Source of the DNA: Flavobacterium psychrophilum
Lineage (GTDB): Bacteria > Bacteroidota > Bacteroidia > Flavobacteriales > Flavobacteriaceae
Length of the DNA stretch: 27,337 nt
Assembly: GCA_945869365.1 (NCBI GenBank)
Contig: CAMBOW010000015.1
Coordinates: forward strand, 1-27,337
Direction of reading: 5' to 3'
Shown: piece by piece, positions 7,978 through 16,127 of the stretch
Position numbering within the stretch: position 1 is the first letter of the stretch
Layout of the letters: every line of letters starts with the position of its first letter
The notes under the pieces: model-generated
What the model was told of the DNA's origin: nothing
Databases searched by the model: none
The model's input: the letters and a program-made list of their open reading frames with translations, nothing else
Position numbers and translations under genes: made by a program

Positions 7978-9291
7978 GTGTTGAAGCTGTTTGACCTTTC
8001 CTTGCAACTCAATGGCTATCCTTTGCGATGGGCCAAACAACAGCTAAATTCCCTGCTTAATCTTCGTGCAGGCGATTTTGAACAACAGCTAGAGCAACAA
8101 AAAAAATCCCTGCTGGATTTTCATTTGCAACACAATTCCTTTTACCAAAAGAAAGTTGGGAAGCATCAAGATCTTGCCTGGGAACAGTTGCCCATCTTGC
8201 AAAAAAGCGATTACCAAGTGCCGTTGTCTGAACGATTTTCTATAGGATATTCAGAGAAAAACTGTTACCTCAATAAAACCTCAGGCTCCAGCGGCGATCC
8301 GATGGTGTTTGCCAAAGATAAAGTTTGTCACGCCTTAATTTGGGCCAACATTATCCGCAAATTTGCCTGGCACGGCATTGATTTTAATCGGTCGTATCAG
8401 GCGCGATTTTATGGCATGCCTATGGCATTTTGGCCCCAAAAACTGCTCCGAATAAAAGACTTTTTGAGCAACCGCTACCGGATGAATATTTTTGATTTAT
8501 CAAACGAAGGACTAGATCTAATCGTACAGAAATTTGCCAGCAAACGCTTTGATTACATCAATGGTTATACCAGCGCCATTGTGTTATTGGCCAAACAGTT
8601 AGAATCAAAAAATAGTGTATTAAAAACGCTTTGTCCCAGTTTAAAGGTGTGTATTGTAACCTCCGAAATGCTTTTTGAAACCGATAAAATGCTCTTAGAA
8701 AAAGCACTGGGCGTTCCGGTGATAAATGAATATGGCGCTGCTGAAGTAGACTTGATTGCATTCCAAAATACTGAAGGCGATTGGGTAGTGAATGCCGAGA
8801 CCTGCTTGGTCGAAATTGTAGACGAGCAAAATAAGGTTTTGCCCTACGGACAGGAAGGCCGAATTATTGTAACCCAATTGTATAACAAAGCGATGCCTTT
8901 TATTCGATATGAAGTGGGCGATTATGGAATATTGGATCCAAAAAGTACGCCGCAAAGACCAGTCCTACAAAAACTTATTGGCCGTACCAACGATGTGATT
9001 CAACTGCCTAGTGGTAAACGAGCTGCGGGCATGGCGTTTTATTCGATAACCAAAGCCTTATTTGACGACCAAAGCGCCGTAAAAGAATTTGTCATCAAAC
9101 AAACCAAAATAGATACCTTTGAAATTGAATATGTGAGTGATTTGGCTTTTACTGAAGCCCAAGAATTGCATATAAATCAAGTAATCTGCGATTTTTTGGA
9201 GCCCAATTTGTACCTGAAATTTGTACGGATAAAGCACAGCAATCGAAGCGCAAATGGCAAGCTTAAACAATTTATTTCGCTAGTAAATTAG
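7978..9291 (+). CDS. CapK / phenylacetate-CoA ligase-like adenylate-forming protein
   Basis: The product is 437 residues. The ANL-type P-loop is visible as LNKTSGSSGDPMVF near residues 100-113. The adenylate-binding stretch INEYGAAEVDLIAF is near residue 250, and RYEVGDYGIL and later LIGRTNDVIQLPSGK near residues 310-345 resemble the hinge and C-terminal subdomain of PaaK. Homologues of this type (CapK family) are often found inside capsule and exopolysaccharide loci, where their substrate is unknown. An acyl-activating role in decorating the glycan is inference. The start is GTG 7978 or the adjacent TTG 7981; there is no ATG near the N-terminus. It is the first gene of a tight operon, with the epimerase starting 3 nt after its stop. 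Confidence 0.8.
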   Translation: MLKLFDLSLQLNGYPLRWAKQQLNSLLNLRAGDFEQQLEQQKKSLLDFHLQHNSFYQKKVGKHQDLAWEQLPILQKSDYQVPLSERFSIGYSEKNCYLNKTSGSSGDPMVFAKDKVCHALIWANIIRKFAWHGIDFNRSYQARFYGMPMAFWPQKLLRIKDFLSNRYRMNIFDLSNEGLDLIVQKFASKRFDYINGYTSAIVLLAKQLESKNSVLKTLCPSLKVCIVTSEMLFETDKMLLEKALGVPVINEYGAAEVDLIAFQNTEGDWVVNAETCLVEIVDEQNKVLPYGQEGRIIVTQLYNKAMPFIRYEVGDYGILDPKSTPQRPVLQKLIGRTNDVIQLPSGKRAAGMAFYSITKALFDDQSAVKEFVIKQTKIDTFEIEYVSDLAFTEAQELHINQVICDFLEPNLYLKFVRIKHSNRSANGKLKQFISLVN

Positions 9292-9294
9292 TGT

Positions 9295-10389
9295 ATGAAA
9301 ATAACCCTCGTAGCCGGTGCACGGCCCAATTTTATTAAGATCGCCCCGCTCATTGCGGCTATTCAACACGCGCAAAAAACAGGGGAGGCAATCAGTTATC
9401 GCTTGGTACATACCGGACAACATTACGATGCCAACCTCAGCGCTACTTTTTTTGACGAACTGGGCATTCCAGCACCGCAAGTAAATTTTGAGGTGAAAAG
9501 CGGAACACAGGCGGCCCAAACCGGAGCCATTATGGTGGCTTTTGAGCAAGAACTACTCGCTAATCCTACTGATTTGGTTTTGGTAGTTGGTGATGTTAAT
9601 TCGACCATGGCCTGTGCGATTGTGGCCAAAAAAACCGGTGTACAAGTAGCGCATGTTGAAGCAGGTATTCGCTCAGGCGATTGGAGCATGCCCGAAGAAA
9701 TCAACCGCGTGGTAACCGATAGTTTAACGGATTACTTTTTTACCACCTCCGAACTAGCCGGCGAAAACTTGCGCAAGCAAGGTGTGAGTAATGATAAAAT
9801 TCACTTTGTAGGGAATGTCATGATTGACACCTTATACCAAAATAGACCCCGATTCAAACAACCGGATTTTTGGAATAGGTTGGGTTTATCTACAAAAAAT
9901 TATAGTGTACTCACCTTGCATCGGCCTTCCAATGTGGATGACGTGAATCACTTAACGGCGCTGCTTCAAGGAATTGATGCGTTGGCTGGCGATAAAAAAA
10001 TAGTATTTCCCATACATCCACGCACCCAAGCGATCTTAAACCAAACCGAGCTTTCCTTGCCCAACATTTTATTTGTTGAACCACAAGGCTATTTGAATTT
10101 CTTGTATTTGGTGCAACACAGTTACGCGGTAATTACCGATTCGGGTGGGCTTTCAGAAGAAACTACCGTGTTGGGCATTCCCTGTTTTACCCTTCGCACT
10201 ACCACTGAGCGTCCGGAAACCCAAACCATTGGCACCAATACCTTGGTGGGTGATTCCATCGAAAATTTAAACAGCCTTTTTGGCGATTTTATGCAAAACA
10301 ACATGCCTGCGCGAGGAATTCCGCCTTTATGGGACGGAAAAGCGAGTGAACGCATCATCCGTATATTGGTGGATTCCTTTTTGAGCTAA
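9295..10389 (+). CDS. wecB: UDP-N-acetylglucosamine 2-epimerase, non-hydrolysing
   Basis: The product is 364 residues, the normal size. The enzyme interconverts UDP-GlcNAc and UDP-ManNAc, or does the equivalent 2-epimerisation of another UDP-HexNAc. Motifs in order are VAGARPNFIKIAPLI at the N-terminus, VVGDVNSTMA near residue 98, VAHVEAGIRSGDWSMPEEIN with the two catalytic-region glutamates near residues 120-138, TLHRPSNVDD with the conserved histidine near residue 205, and ITDSGGLSEE in the UDP-binding C-domain near residue 280. No WecC dehydrogenase follows. The next gene is a WbuB-like transferase, and FnlC-like epimerases in L-FucNAc pathways belong to the same family, so the exact sugar is uncertain. 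It starts 3 nt after the CapK-like gene and ends 12 nt before the GT4. Confidence 0.9.
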   Translation: MKITLVAGARPNFIKIAPLIAAIQHAQKTGEAISYRLVHTGQHYDANLSATFFDELGIPAPQVNFEVKSGTQAAQTGAIMVAFEQELLANPTDLVLVVGDVNSTMACAIVAKKTGVQVAHVEAGIRSGDWSMPEEINRVVTDSLTDYFFTTSELAGENLRKQGVSNDKIHFVGNVMIDTLYQNRPRFKQPDFWNRLGLSTKNYSVLTLHRPSNVDDVNHLTALLQGIDALAGDKKIVFPIHPRTQAILNQTELSLPNILFVEPQGYLNFLYLVQHSYAVITDSGGLSEETTVLGIPCFTLRTTTERPETQTIGTNTLVGDSIENLNSLFGDFMQNNMPARGIPPLWDGKASERIIRILVDSFLS

Positions 10390-10401
10390 CTCATAGTATC
10401 C

Positions 10402-11586
10402 ATGAAAGAGAACATTGCCATCATTTCTAATTATTACCCGCCCGAAAAAGGCGCAGCAGCCAATCGCATCGAGCAACTGGCCTTGCAACTTCAGGCAAAT
10501 GGCTATGCGGTGCAGGTAATTTGTCCGTTGGGGAATTACCCCTATGGCAGATTGTTTGCGGCATATAAAGGTAAATTTCATGTTGCCGAAAACCAAAATG
10601 ACATAGGTGTTTCGAGGCTATGGATTTACCCGAGTGTGAGTAAAAACAAATTGATTCGCTTATTTTCGGTGCTCTCTTTTGTGTTGAGTTTGCTGGTTTA
10701 CCTCAGCTTGAAAAAAATGCCGCATAAAGTGATTGTGCAGTCGCCGCCGTTGTTGTTGGCTTTTGTTTCGGTGGCCTTGCTACAATTGAAAAAGAAAAAA
10801 ATTATCCTAAATGTTTCCGATTTGTGGCCCCTTGCCGCGATCGAATTACAAGCGCTCAAACCCAATTCTATATCACACCGTTTTGCTCAACAAATGGAGC
10901 GTTACATCTACCAAAAAGCAACTGTAATTTTGGGGCAATCCACAGAAATCTTAACGCACATACGCACCTTCGTCCCCCAAAAACCAGTCTATTTGTATTG
11001 CAATTATCCAAATCATGGCGCACAAAATTTCAATCCAAAAATCCATAGTGGTCAAAAAATTAAACTCTTTTATGCGGGTTTATTGGGTGTGGCGCAAGGG
11101 GTGTTGGAGCTGTGTCAAAAGTTGGAATTACCGGTAAATATGGAATTGCACCTGTTTGGTGATGGGGCCGAAAAAGATGCTATACAAGCCGAATTGGCGA
11201 AAAACCCCAGAGCAAACTGGCATATTCACGGCATGCTAGATAGAAATGAATTACACCAACAACTGCAGTCATTTGATGTTGCCTTGATCCCATTAAAAAC
11301 CAGAATCTATGGTTCAGTCCCGTCTAAAATTTTTGAATACAGCGCTTTGGGATTTCCTGCGCTTTACTTTGGCGGCGGCGAAGGTGCTGATTTGGTAAAC
11401 CAACATCGGTTAGGATGGGTTGCAAATGCGGGTGATTATGATGAAATTAATGAGAAATTGATCGAAATAGCTGCGTTATCTTCTGCCAAGTTAAATCAAA
11501 TGAAAGAAGGAGTTTTAAACAGTTCCCGGACACAATTTGATGTGAGCAAACAAGCGAAAGAACTGATTGAAAAAGGGGTTTTTTAG
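10402..11586 (+). CDS. Glycosyltransferase family 4 (WbuB-like)
   Basis: The product is 394 residues of the GT-B fold. The N-terminal domain begins IAIISNYYPPEKGAAANRI, the typical acceptor-domain start of the WbuB group. A hydrophobic stretch (LFSVLSFVLSLLVYLSL, about residues 88-104) probably contacts the membrane. The donor domain has KLFYAGLLGVAQGV near residue 222 and the EX7E-like region SKIFEYSALGFPALYF near residue 310. WbuB proteins transfer an N-acetylated sugar such as L-FucNAc to the lipid-linked acceptor. Here, the donor is probably linked to the preceding 2-epimerase, which is inference. It is the last gene of the plus-strand operon, and its TAG overlaps the stop of the convergent sugar transferase by 4 nt. 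Confidence 0.85.
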   Translation: MKENIAIISNYYPPEKGAAANRIEQLALQLQANGYAVQVICPLGNYPYGRLFAAYKGKFHVAENQNDIGVSRLWIYPSVSKNKLIRLFSVLSFVLSLLVYLSLKKMPHKVIVQSPPLLLAFVSVALLQLKKKKIILNVSDLWPLAAIELQALKPNSISHRFAQQMERYIYQKATVILGQSTEILTHIRTFVPQKPVYLYCNYPNHGAQNFNPKIHSGQKIKLFYAGLLGVAQGVLELCQKLELPVNMELHLFGDGAEKDAIQAELAKNPRANWHIHGMLDRNELHQQLQSFDVALIPLKTRIYGSVPSKIFEYSALGFPALYFGGGEGADLVNQHRLGWVANAGDYDEINEKLIEIAALSSAKLNQMKEGVLNSSRTQFDVSKQAKELIEKGVF

Positions 11587-12947
11587 TAAGCTTTTTCTTC
11601 GCCTTTAAAAATATTAACTACGGTTTGGGCAATAATTTTTAAATCTAAAATCAACGACCAATTCTCGATGTAAAATACGTCGTATTTGATGCGATTAATC
11701 ATGTCGTCGTCGGTTTCTATTTCGCCGCGAAATCCACGAACTTGAGCCAAACCGGTTATGCCGGGCTTCACGTAGTGGCGCACCATGTATTTTTTAATTT
11801 TATTTCCGTAGGCCTTGTTTTGCGACCACAAGTGCGGCCTAGGTCCTACTACCGACATATCCCCCAACAGTACGTTAAGAAACTGCGGCATTTCGTCTAT
11901 ACTGGTTTTACGAATTAACCGGCCAATTCTGGTTACGCGAGGGTCGTTTTTTGAGGCTTCACTTTCGGTGGTTTTATTAATTTTCATCGAGCGAAACTTA
12001 AAGCAAAAGAATTCTTTTTCGTCTATTCCAGGACGGCCTTGTTTGAAAAATAGTGGGCCTGGCGATTCTAATTTGATTAAGATTGCCATAACAGGAACCA
12101 ACCACGACAATAGAAATAAGATCACAAACAGGGAAAATATAATATCAAAAAAGCGCTTAAATAGTTTAGTAATGGGGTCGTGTAGGAGTGTTTTTTGAAG
12201 TGATAATATGGGGAAAAATTCATAGTAATCAATCTTTAAGTTCTTGGAAAAAATCTCTTTGCTGTCGGGAATAAACTTGATGGTTTTTCTGTAATCGTCG
12301 GCAAACTCAACCAGGTCTTTCAATTGGTCGTTGGTGATTTCGTTGAGTGAACAATAAATTTCATCGACTTTATTGACCAACACAAACTCTTTGAGTTGGG
12401 CTAATTTACCCGTGATTGACGCATTGGTTTTTTTGTCCGAAAAATAACCCAAGAAACGGTAGCCAAAATCATTGCGGTTTTCAAATACTTCTTTCAATTT
12501 TATAGCTTCTGGAGTATAGCCAATAATCACCGCGTTTCGATAATTGCTTCCGGTGGCTAAGCGATATTTTCTGAGGTAATAAAACAAAACGTACTTAAAA
12601 CCACTGATCAAGATAAAACTACAGCTCATGAAGATCGCAATCGCTTTTCCGCTAAAGATGGCTGTCTTATCAAACGGAAAAAAGGCAATAACGACCAACA
12701 AAAACAAGAAGCCTTGCTTTACTAGCTTGGTGATAATCTCAACAGGGGTAGTAAACCGATACACCTCATAAAACTTGGCAAAAAAAGCAACAAAACCCCA
12801 GGCGGCCAATTGGTACATAGAAAATAAGGGATTGTTGAGCCCCAATTCACTGAGAAAATACAACGACAAAGTGGTAATCACCAACAAATCAAACGAAATG
12901 CTAATGGGACGAATGTATTTTGAATATCTACCTGTGGTTGACAGCAT
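11583..12947 (-). CDS. Polyprenyl-phosphate sugar-1-phosphate transferase (initiating enzyme)
   Basis: The product is 454 residues. The N-terminal half has about four membrane segments, then a nucleotide-binding-like cytoplasmic region (AVIIGYTPEAIKLKEVF). The C-terminal half has a further membrane segment (IIFSLFVILFLLSWLVPVM) and the catalytic domain. Catalytic-domain signatures are PGPLFFKQGRPG, FCFKFRSM, GDMSVVGPRPH and KPGITGLAQVRG. This is the WbaP/WcaJ (PHPT) superfamily, which transfers hexose-1-phosphate from a nucleotide sugar to undecaprenyl phosphate and starts each repeat unit. The length fits full-length WcaJ-like members. It lies 5 nt downstream of the decarboxylase gene on the same strand, so the two are co-transcribed. 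Confidence 0.9.
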   Translation of the reverse strand: MLSTTGRYSKYIRPISISFDLLVITTLSLYFLSELGLNNPLFSMYQLAAWGFVAFFAKFYEVYRFTTPVEIITKLVKQGFLFLLVVIAFFPFDKTAIFSGKAIAIFMSCSFILISGFKYVLFYYLRKYRLATGSNYRNAVIIGYTPEAIKLKEVFENRNDFGYRFLGYFSDKKTNASITGKLAQLKEFVLVNKVDEIYCSLNEITNDQLKDLVEFADDYRKTIKFIPDSKEIFSKNLKIDYYEFFPILSLQKTLLHDPITKLFKRFFDIIFSLFVILFLLSWLVPVMAILIKLESPGPLFFKQGRPGIDEKEFFCFKFRSMKINKTTESEASKNDPRVTRIGRLIRKTSIDEMPQFLNVLLGDMSVVGPRPHLWSQNKAYGNKIKKYMVRHYVKPGITGLAQVRGFRGEIETDDDMINRIKYDVFYIENWSLILDLKIIAQTVVNIFKGEEKAY

Positions 12948-12952
12948 GCGTA

Positions 12953-13936
12953 TTAATGAATATAGCCCGTAAAATCTTTGTGTTCTTCTTTTAACAATTC
13001 TTCTGAAGACAACGATTTAAAGTACTCATAGGTTATTTTCATTCCTTCGGCTCGGTTTACCTTGGCTTCCCATCCCAATAATGCTTTGGCTTTGGTGGTA
13101 TCGGGTTGGCGTTGCAACGGATCGTTAATGGGCAGCGGATGATATACTACTTTTTGATTGGTTCCGGTGAGTTTGATAATCTCTTCGGCAAAATCCTTGA
13201 TGGTGATTTCGTCTGGGTTTCCAATATTTACCGGATACACATAATCGGAATGTAACAAGCGGAATATGCCTTCAACCTGGTCATCTACATAACAAAACGA
13301 TCGGGTTTGCATGCCGTCGCCAAAGATGGTTAAATCTTCTCCGCGCAAGGCTTGTCCGATGAAGGCTGGAATAACACGGCCGTCGTTGAGGCGCATGCGG
13401 GGTCCGTAGGTGTTAAAGATACGCACGATACGGGTTTCAACTCCGTGAAAGGTGTGGTAGGCCATGGTAATGGATTCTTGGAAACGTTTGGCTTCATCAT
13501 AAACCCCACGTGGACCAATGGTATTTACGTTGCCGTAGTATTCTTCGGTTTGAGGATGCACCAATGGATCACCATATACTTCAGAGGTTGACGCAATGAG
13601 TATGCGGGCATTTTTGGTACGGGCCAATCCCAATAGGTTGTGGGTTCCCAAAGAACCCACCTTTAAGGTTTGGATGGGTATTTTTAAATAATCGATGGGG
13701 CTTGCAGGCGAAGCAAAGTGCAAGATATAATCCAACTTTCCAGGAACATGTACAAACTTGGTAATGTCGTGGTGGTAAAATTCAAAATGCGGGTGTTTGA
13801 ACAAGTGGTCGATGTTTTTCAGGTCACCGGTAATCAGGTTGTCCATTCCAATAACATAATAGCCTTCGGCAATAAATCGATCACACAAATGAGAGCCCAA
13901 AAAACCTGCGGCTCCAGTAATTAAAATTCGTTTCAT
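12953..13936 (-). CDS. UDP-glucuronate decarboxylase-like NAD-dependent epimerase (UDP-xylose synthase type)
   Basis: The product is 327 residues of the extended short-chain dehydrogenase fold. The NAD-binding motif is [10 protein letters not shown] at the N-terminus. The catalytic region has [10 protein letters not shown] near residue 118 and [11 protein letters not shown] with the Tyr-X3-Lys pair near residues 145-155. Features typical of the UXS group follow: [24 protein letters not shown] and IGNPDEITI. Such enzymes convert UDP-glucuronate to UDP-xylose or the 4-keto intermediate. No UDP-glucose dehydrogenase lies in the window to make the substrate. I chose ATG 13936 because the family begins exactly at [10 protein letters not shown]; the frame is open seven codons further. 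A decayed remnant, not an intact gene, lies upstream. Confidence 0.88.
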   Translation of the reverse strand: MKRILITGAAGFLGSHLCDRFIAEGYYVIGMDNLITGDLKNIDHLFKHPHFEFYHHDITKFVHVPGKLDYILHFASPASPIDYLKIPIQTLKVGSLGTHNLLGLARTKNARILIASTSEVYGDPLVHPQTEEYYGNVNTIGPRGVYDEAKRFQESITMAYHTFHGVETRIVRIFNTYGPRMRLNDGRVIPAFIGQALRGEDLTIFGDGMQTRSFCYVDDQVEGIFRLLHSDYVYPVNIGNPDEITIKDFAEEIIKLTGTNQKVVYHPLPINDPLQRQPDTTKAKALLGWEAKVNRAEGMKITYEYFKSLSSEELLKEEHKDFTGYIH

Positions 13937-14000
13937 TAGGTTTGGTTTGCATACCACAACGAGAAATTTATCTTTTTCATATATAAATTTTAGTATTTAT

Positions 14001-14253
14001 TTAAGAAACCGGTAATCTTACGCGTTCAAGCTTGGTTTTGTGTTTATAAATGAGTTGATTTTCAACGGATTGCTTGTGCAATAACGCATTCGCAACCGTT
14101 AATAAATTTGAGCCAAAAATAAACGGAAGTAACTGAAAAACAAAAGAAATTAAGTAAAAAAACGACTTCTTTTTAGTCTAAAAAGCCGCGGTTTTTGGTA
14201 ACCTTTTTGATTGGATTTTTTAATTTCTTAAACCCAACTACAAATCTGATTTT
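14001..14253 (-). pseudogene. Decayed coding remnant between the methyltransferase and decarboxylase genes
   Basis: This interval holds no intact gene, but the minus strand contains two protein-like frames in tandem. The first (14253 to 14173, 26 codons) reads into GFKKLKNPIKKVTKNRGFLD and then meets a stop. The second (14177 to 14001, 58 codons) continues with TKKKSFFYLISF, FQLLPFIFGSNLLTVANALL and ENQLIYKHKTKLERV, ending in TAA. Joining them needs one frame change exactly where a perfect palindrome sits (14169-14185). There is no ATG, GTG or TTG at the start of either part, so it is best read as the 3' end of a gene whose front was lost. I do not recognise the family. It could still be chance openness in AT-rich DNA. 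Confidence 0.4.
14169..14185 (-). repeat. Perfect palindrome, possible hairpin or terminator
   Basis: CTTTTTAGTCTAAAAAG has two perfect 8 nt arms around one central base. On the minus strand a run of seven T (plus 14156-14162) follows after a few bases, so it could end transcription after the methyltransferase gene. The stem is AT-rich and weak, and it coincides with the frame break in the surrounding remnant. Confidence 0.35.
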
Positions 14254-14963
14254 TTAACCAAAACAAAGACATTATTAAAATAAGCGGTTTGGTCTGTTGG
14301 CAAGCAGATACTAAAAATTGTTCCCAGAAAATTAAAAAGAAAGATAAAGGGAAATAAGAAAACATGTTTGAGAAACTTATTTTCGGGAAGAATGTTTTTG
14401 ATGTAATTGAGTTGAAATTGAAAGATCACCGTAAGGTAATTTCCCGATTTTGTGTTTTCAATTATTTCAAATCCTTTTTTTGTATACATACTTTTTAGTG
14501 CCGGCGTGGTGTATCTGGCAAAATCATAGGGCATCTCGTGCTCCTCCCACATGAAAGGAGTGGTGATTAAGGCTGTCCCGTTTATTTTTAATACGCGATT
14601 AAATTCTTGAAGCAATTCGTCTATGTTAAAAACGTGTTCCAATACCTCAGTACACAAAATTGAATCAAACTTTTTGTCTTCAAAAGGGATGGTGGTGCCA
14701 TCATAAAAAACATCTACTTCGCGCTGTTTGTTTTCTCTGCCTTCTATTTTATAATCTACTCCTATATACGCTGATGCGTTTTTAAAAAAAGATTTATAGG
14801 GTTTTGTTCCGCAGCCAAAGTCAAGAAGAACCCCTGTAAGCAGATGCGCTCGTTTTCGAATAGCCGAAAACAATAAAGTTCGTATTAGAAAATTATGATT
14901 GATGAAAAGGCCTACAATCCCCGGTTGAAATTTTTCTTTCTGAATTAGTTGTTTTAAAAACAT
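14238..14963 (-). CDS. Class I SAM-dependent methyltransferase
   Basis: The product is 241 residues. The SAM-binding glycine loop is LLDFGCGTKPYKSFF at about residues 42-56, and the following acidic strand is YIGVDYK. Motif IV-like DSILCTEVLEHV lies near residue 100, and the post-motif region is LKINGTALITTPFMWEEHE. The C-terminus ends in hydrophobic segments (FLFPFIFLFNFLGTIFSICL). This is the Methyltransf_11-like group common in polysaccharide loci, where it may methylate a sugar or a lipid-linked intermediate; the substrate is unknown. The frame extends to a TTG at 14987, but ATG 14963 (MFLKQLIQKEKF) is a better start and leaves a clean 36 nt gap after the upstream GT4. It is the last intact gene of the minus-strand cassette. 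Confidence 0.82.
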   Translation of the reverse strand: MFLKQLIQKEKFQPGIVGLFINHNFLIRTLLFSAIRKRAHLLTGVLLDFGCGTKPYKSFFKNASAYIGVDYKIEGRENKQREVDVFYDGTTIPFEDKKFDSILCTEVLEHVFNIDELLQEFNRVLKINGTALITTPFMWEEHEMPYDFARYTTPALKSMYTKKGFEIIENTKSGNYLTVIFQFQLNYIKNILPENKFLKHVFLFPFIFLFNFLGTIFSICLPTDQTAYFNNVFVLVKKSDL

Positions 14964-14999
14964 TAGGGTTGCTTTATTGTTTTCCAAAACTAGAACGCG

Positions 15000-16127
15000 T
15001 TATACAGACTGCTGGTATATCGACTCCAATTTTTGGATATTATTTTTAATGTTACAATTCGAATTAAAGGATTGTTTTGCCTGTAAAGACATTGTTTCAC
15101 ATAAATCAGCGTTGTTTAACAACAAGCTAACTTTTTCGGCAAATCCATCTAGGTTGTCTTGGGCTACAAGATAGCCGTTATGCCCGTCTTGAATTAAATC
15201 TCTATTTCCATCACAATCACTAACCACACAGGGTTTGGAGAGAGCTAAGCTTTCTATAACAGCGTACGGCATTCCTTCATATCTAGCGGTAGAAAGATAG
15301 AATTTAGACTTGCTGATAATGTTGAATACATCGGTTCTAGCGGTCCAATCCAACAAGGTAACCGCTGAGGTGAGCTCTAATTTCTTGATTAGATTTTTTA
15401 CAGACTCCAACTGGCCTACATGGTGACCTACGCCCATAATCACGAGGTGAATTTTATAGGTTTGACGAACTTGGTGCAAAGCCTGAATCATCATCTCGAT
15501 GTTTTTTTGATAGGAGGGTCTGCCCACGGTACAAATGTATTCATCTGGCCAAGCTTTGTTGATTGTTAACGGCTGGATAATTTCAATGGGTTCAATGCTG
15601 TTTGGGAAAATAGCGGTGTTCGTTTTTTTATAATTTACTTCGTCTATTGCCCGCTGTTGCTCTGAAGCCGAGGAGGCAAGAAGCAATCCGTTTTTGTTGG
15701 CCAGCAAACGCTCTATGCATAAAAAAAGGAAGCGCTTGGTTTTGTTTTGAGAACTTAAATAAGAAAATGCTTGTGGGGTGTAAATTGTTTTTATGCCCAA
15801 AACCATCCCGGCAATTTTTCCGATTACGCCTCCTTTTGCGCTGTGGGCATGAATCAAATTATGGGGGTTTTTCTTTAAGTACTGTATGGTGTTTAGGATC
15901 GATTTAACATCCTGGAAAAGGGAGATGTTTCGAATAATATTGGCTCTATATTCGGCAACTGTATCCCCCTTGTCGTTCAAAAAAGGCGCATTGGTGTCAA
16001 ACTTGCCATGGATAATTGTGTGCTCAAACAAGTCTGAATTGCTGTTTTTTACGATCAATCTAACAGAAACATCAACTCCGCCCACCGAGTGCAATACATG
16101 GGCAATTCTATGTTTGGGTTTTTCCAT
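15000..16127 (-). CDS. Glycosyltransferase family 4
   Basis: The product is 375 residues of GT-B fold. The N-terminus RIAHVLHSVGGVDVSVRLI and NLIHAHSAKGGVIGKIAG near residue 92 are typical of capsule GT4 enzymes. The donor domain has CTVGRPSYQKNIEMMIQALH near residue 205. The EX7E motif is visible in EGMPYAVIESLALSKPCVVSD near residue 300, then GHNGYLV. Retaining transfer of a hexose from a nucleotide sugar to the growing lipid-linked repeat unit is the likely role; the sugar is unknown. The start overlaps the end of the upstream polymerase-like gene by 20 nt, so translation is probably coupled. Confidence 0.88.
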   Translation of the reverse strand: MEKPKHRIAHVLHSVGGVDVSVRLIVKNSNSDLFEHTIIHGKFDTNAPFLNDKGDTVAEYRANIIRNISLFQDVKSILNTIQYLKKNPHNLIHAHSAKGGVIGKIAGMVLGIKTIYTPQAFSYLSSQNKTKRFLFLCIERLLANKNGLLLASSASEQQRAIDEVNYKKTNTAIFPNSIEPIEIIQPLTINKAWPDEYICTVGRPSYQKNIEMMIQALHQVRQTYKIHLVIMGVGHHVGQLESVKNLIKKLELTSAVTLLDWTARTDVFNIISKSKFYLSTARYEGMPYAVIESLALSKPCVVSDCDGNRDLIQDGHNGYLVAQDNLDGFAEKVSLLLNNADLCETMSLQAKQSFNSNCNIKNNIQKLESIYQQSV

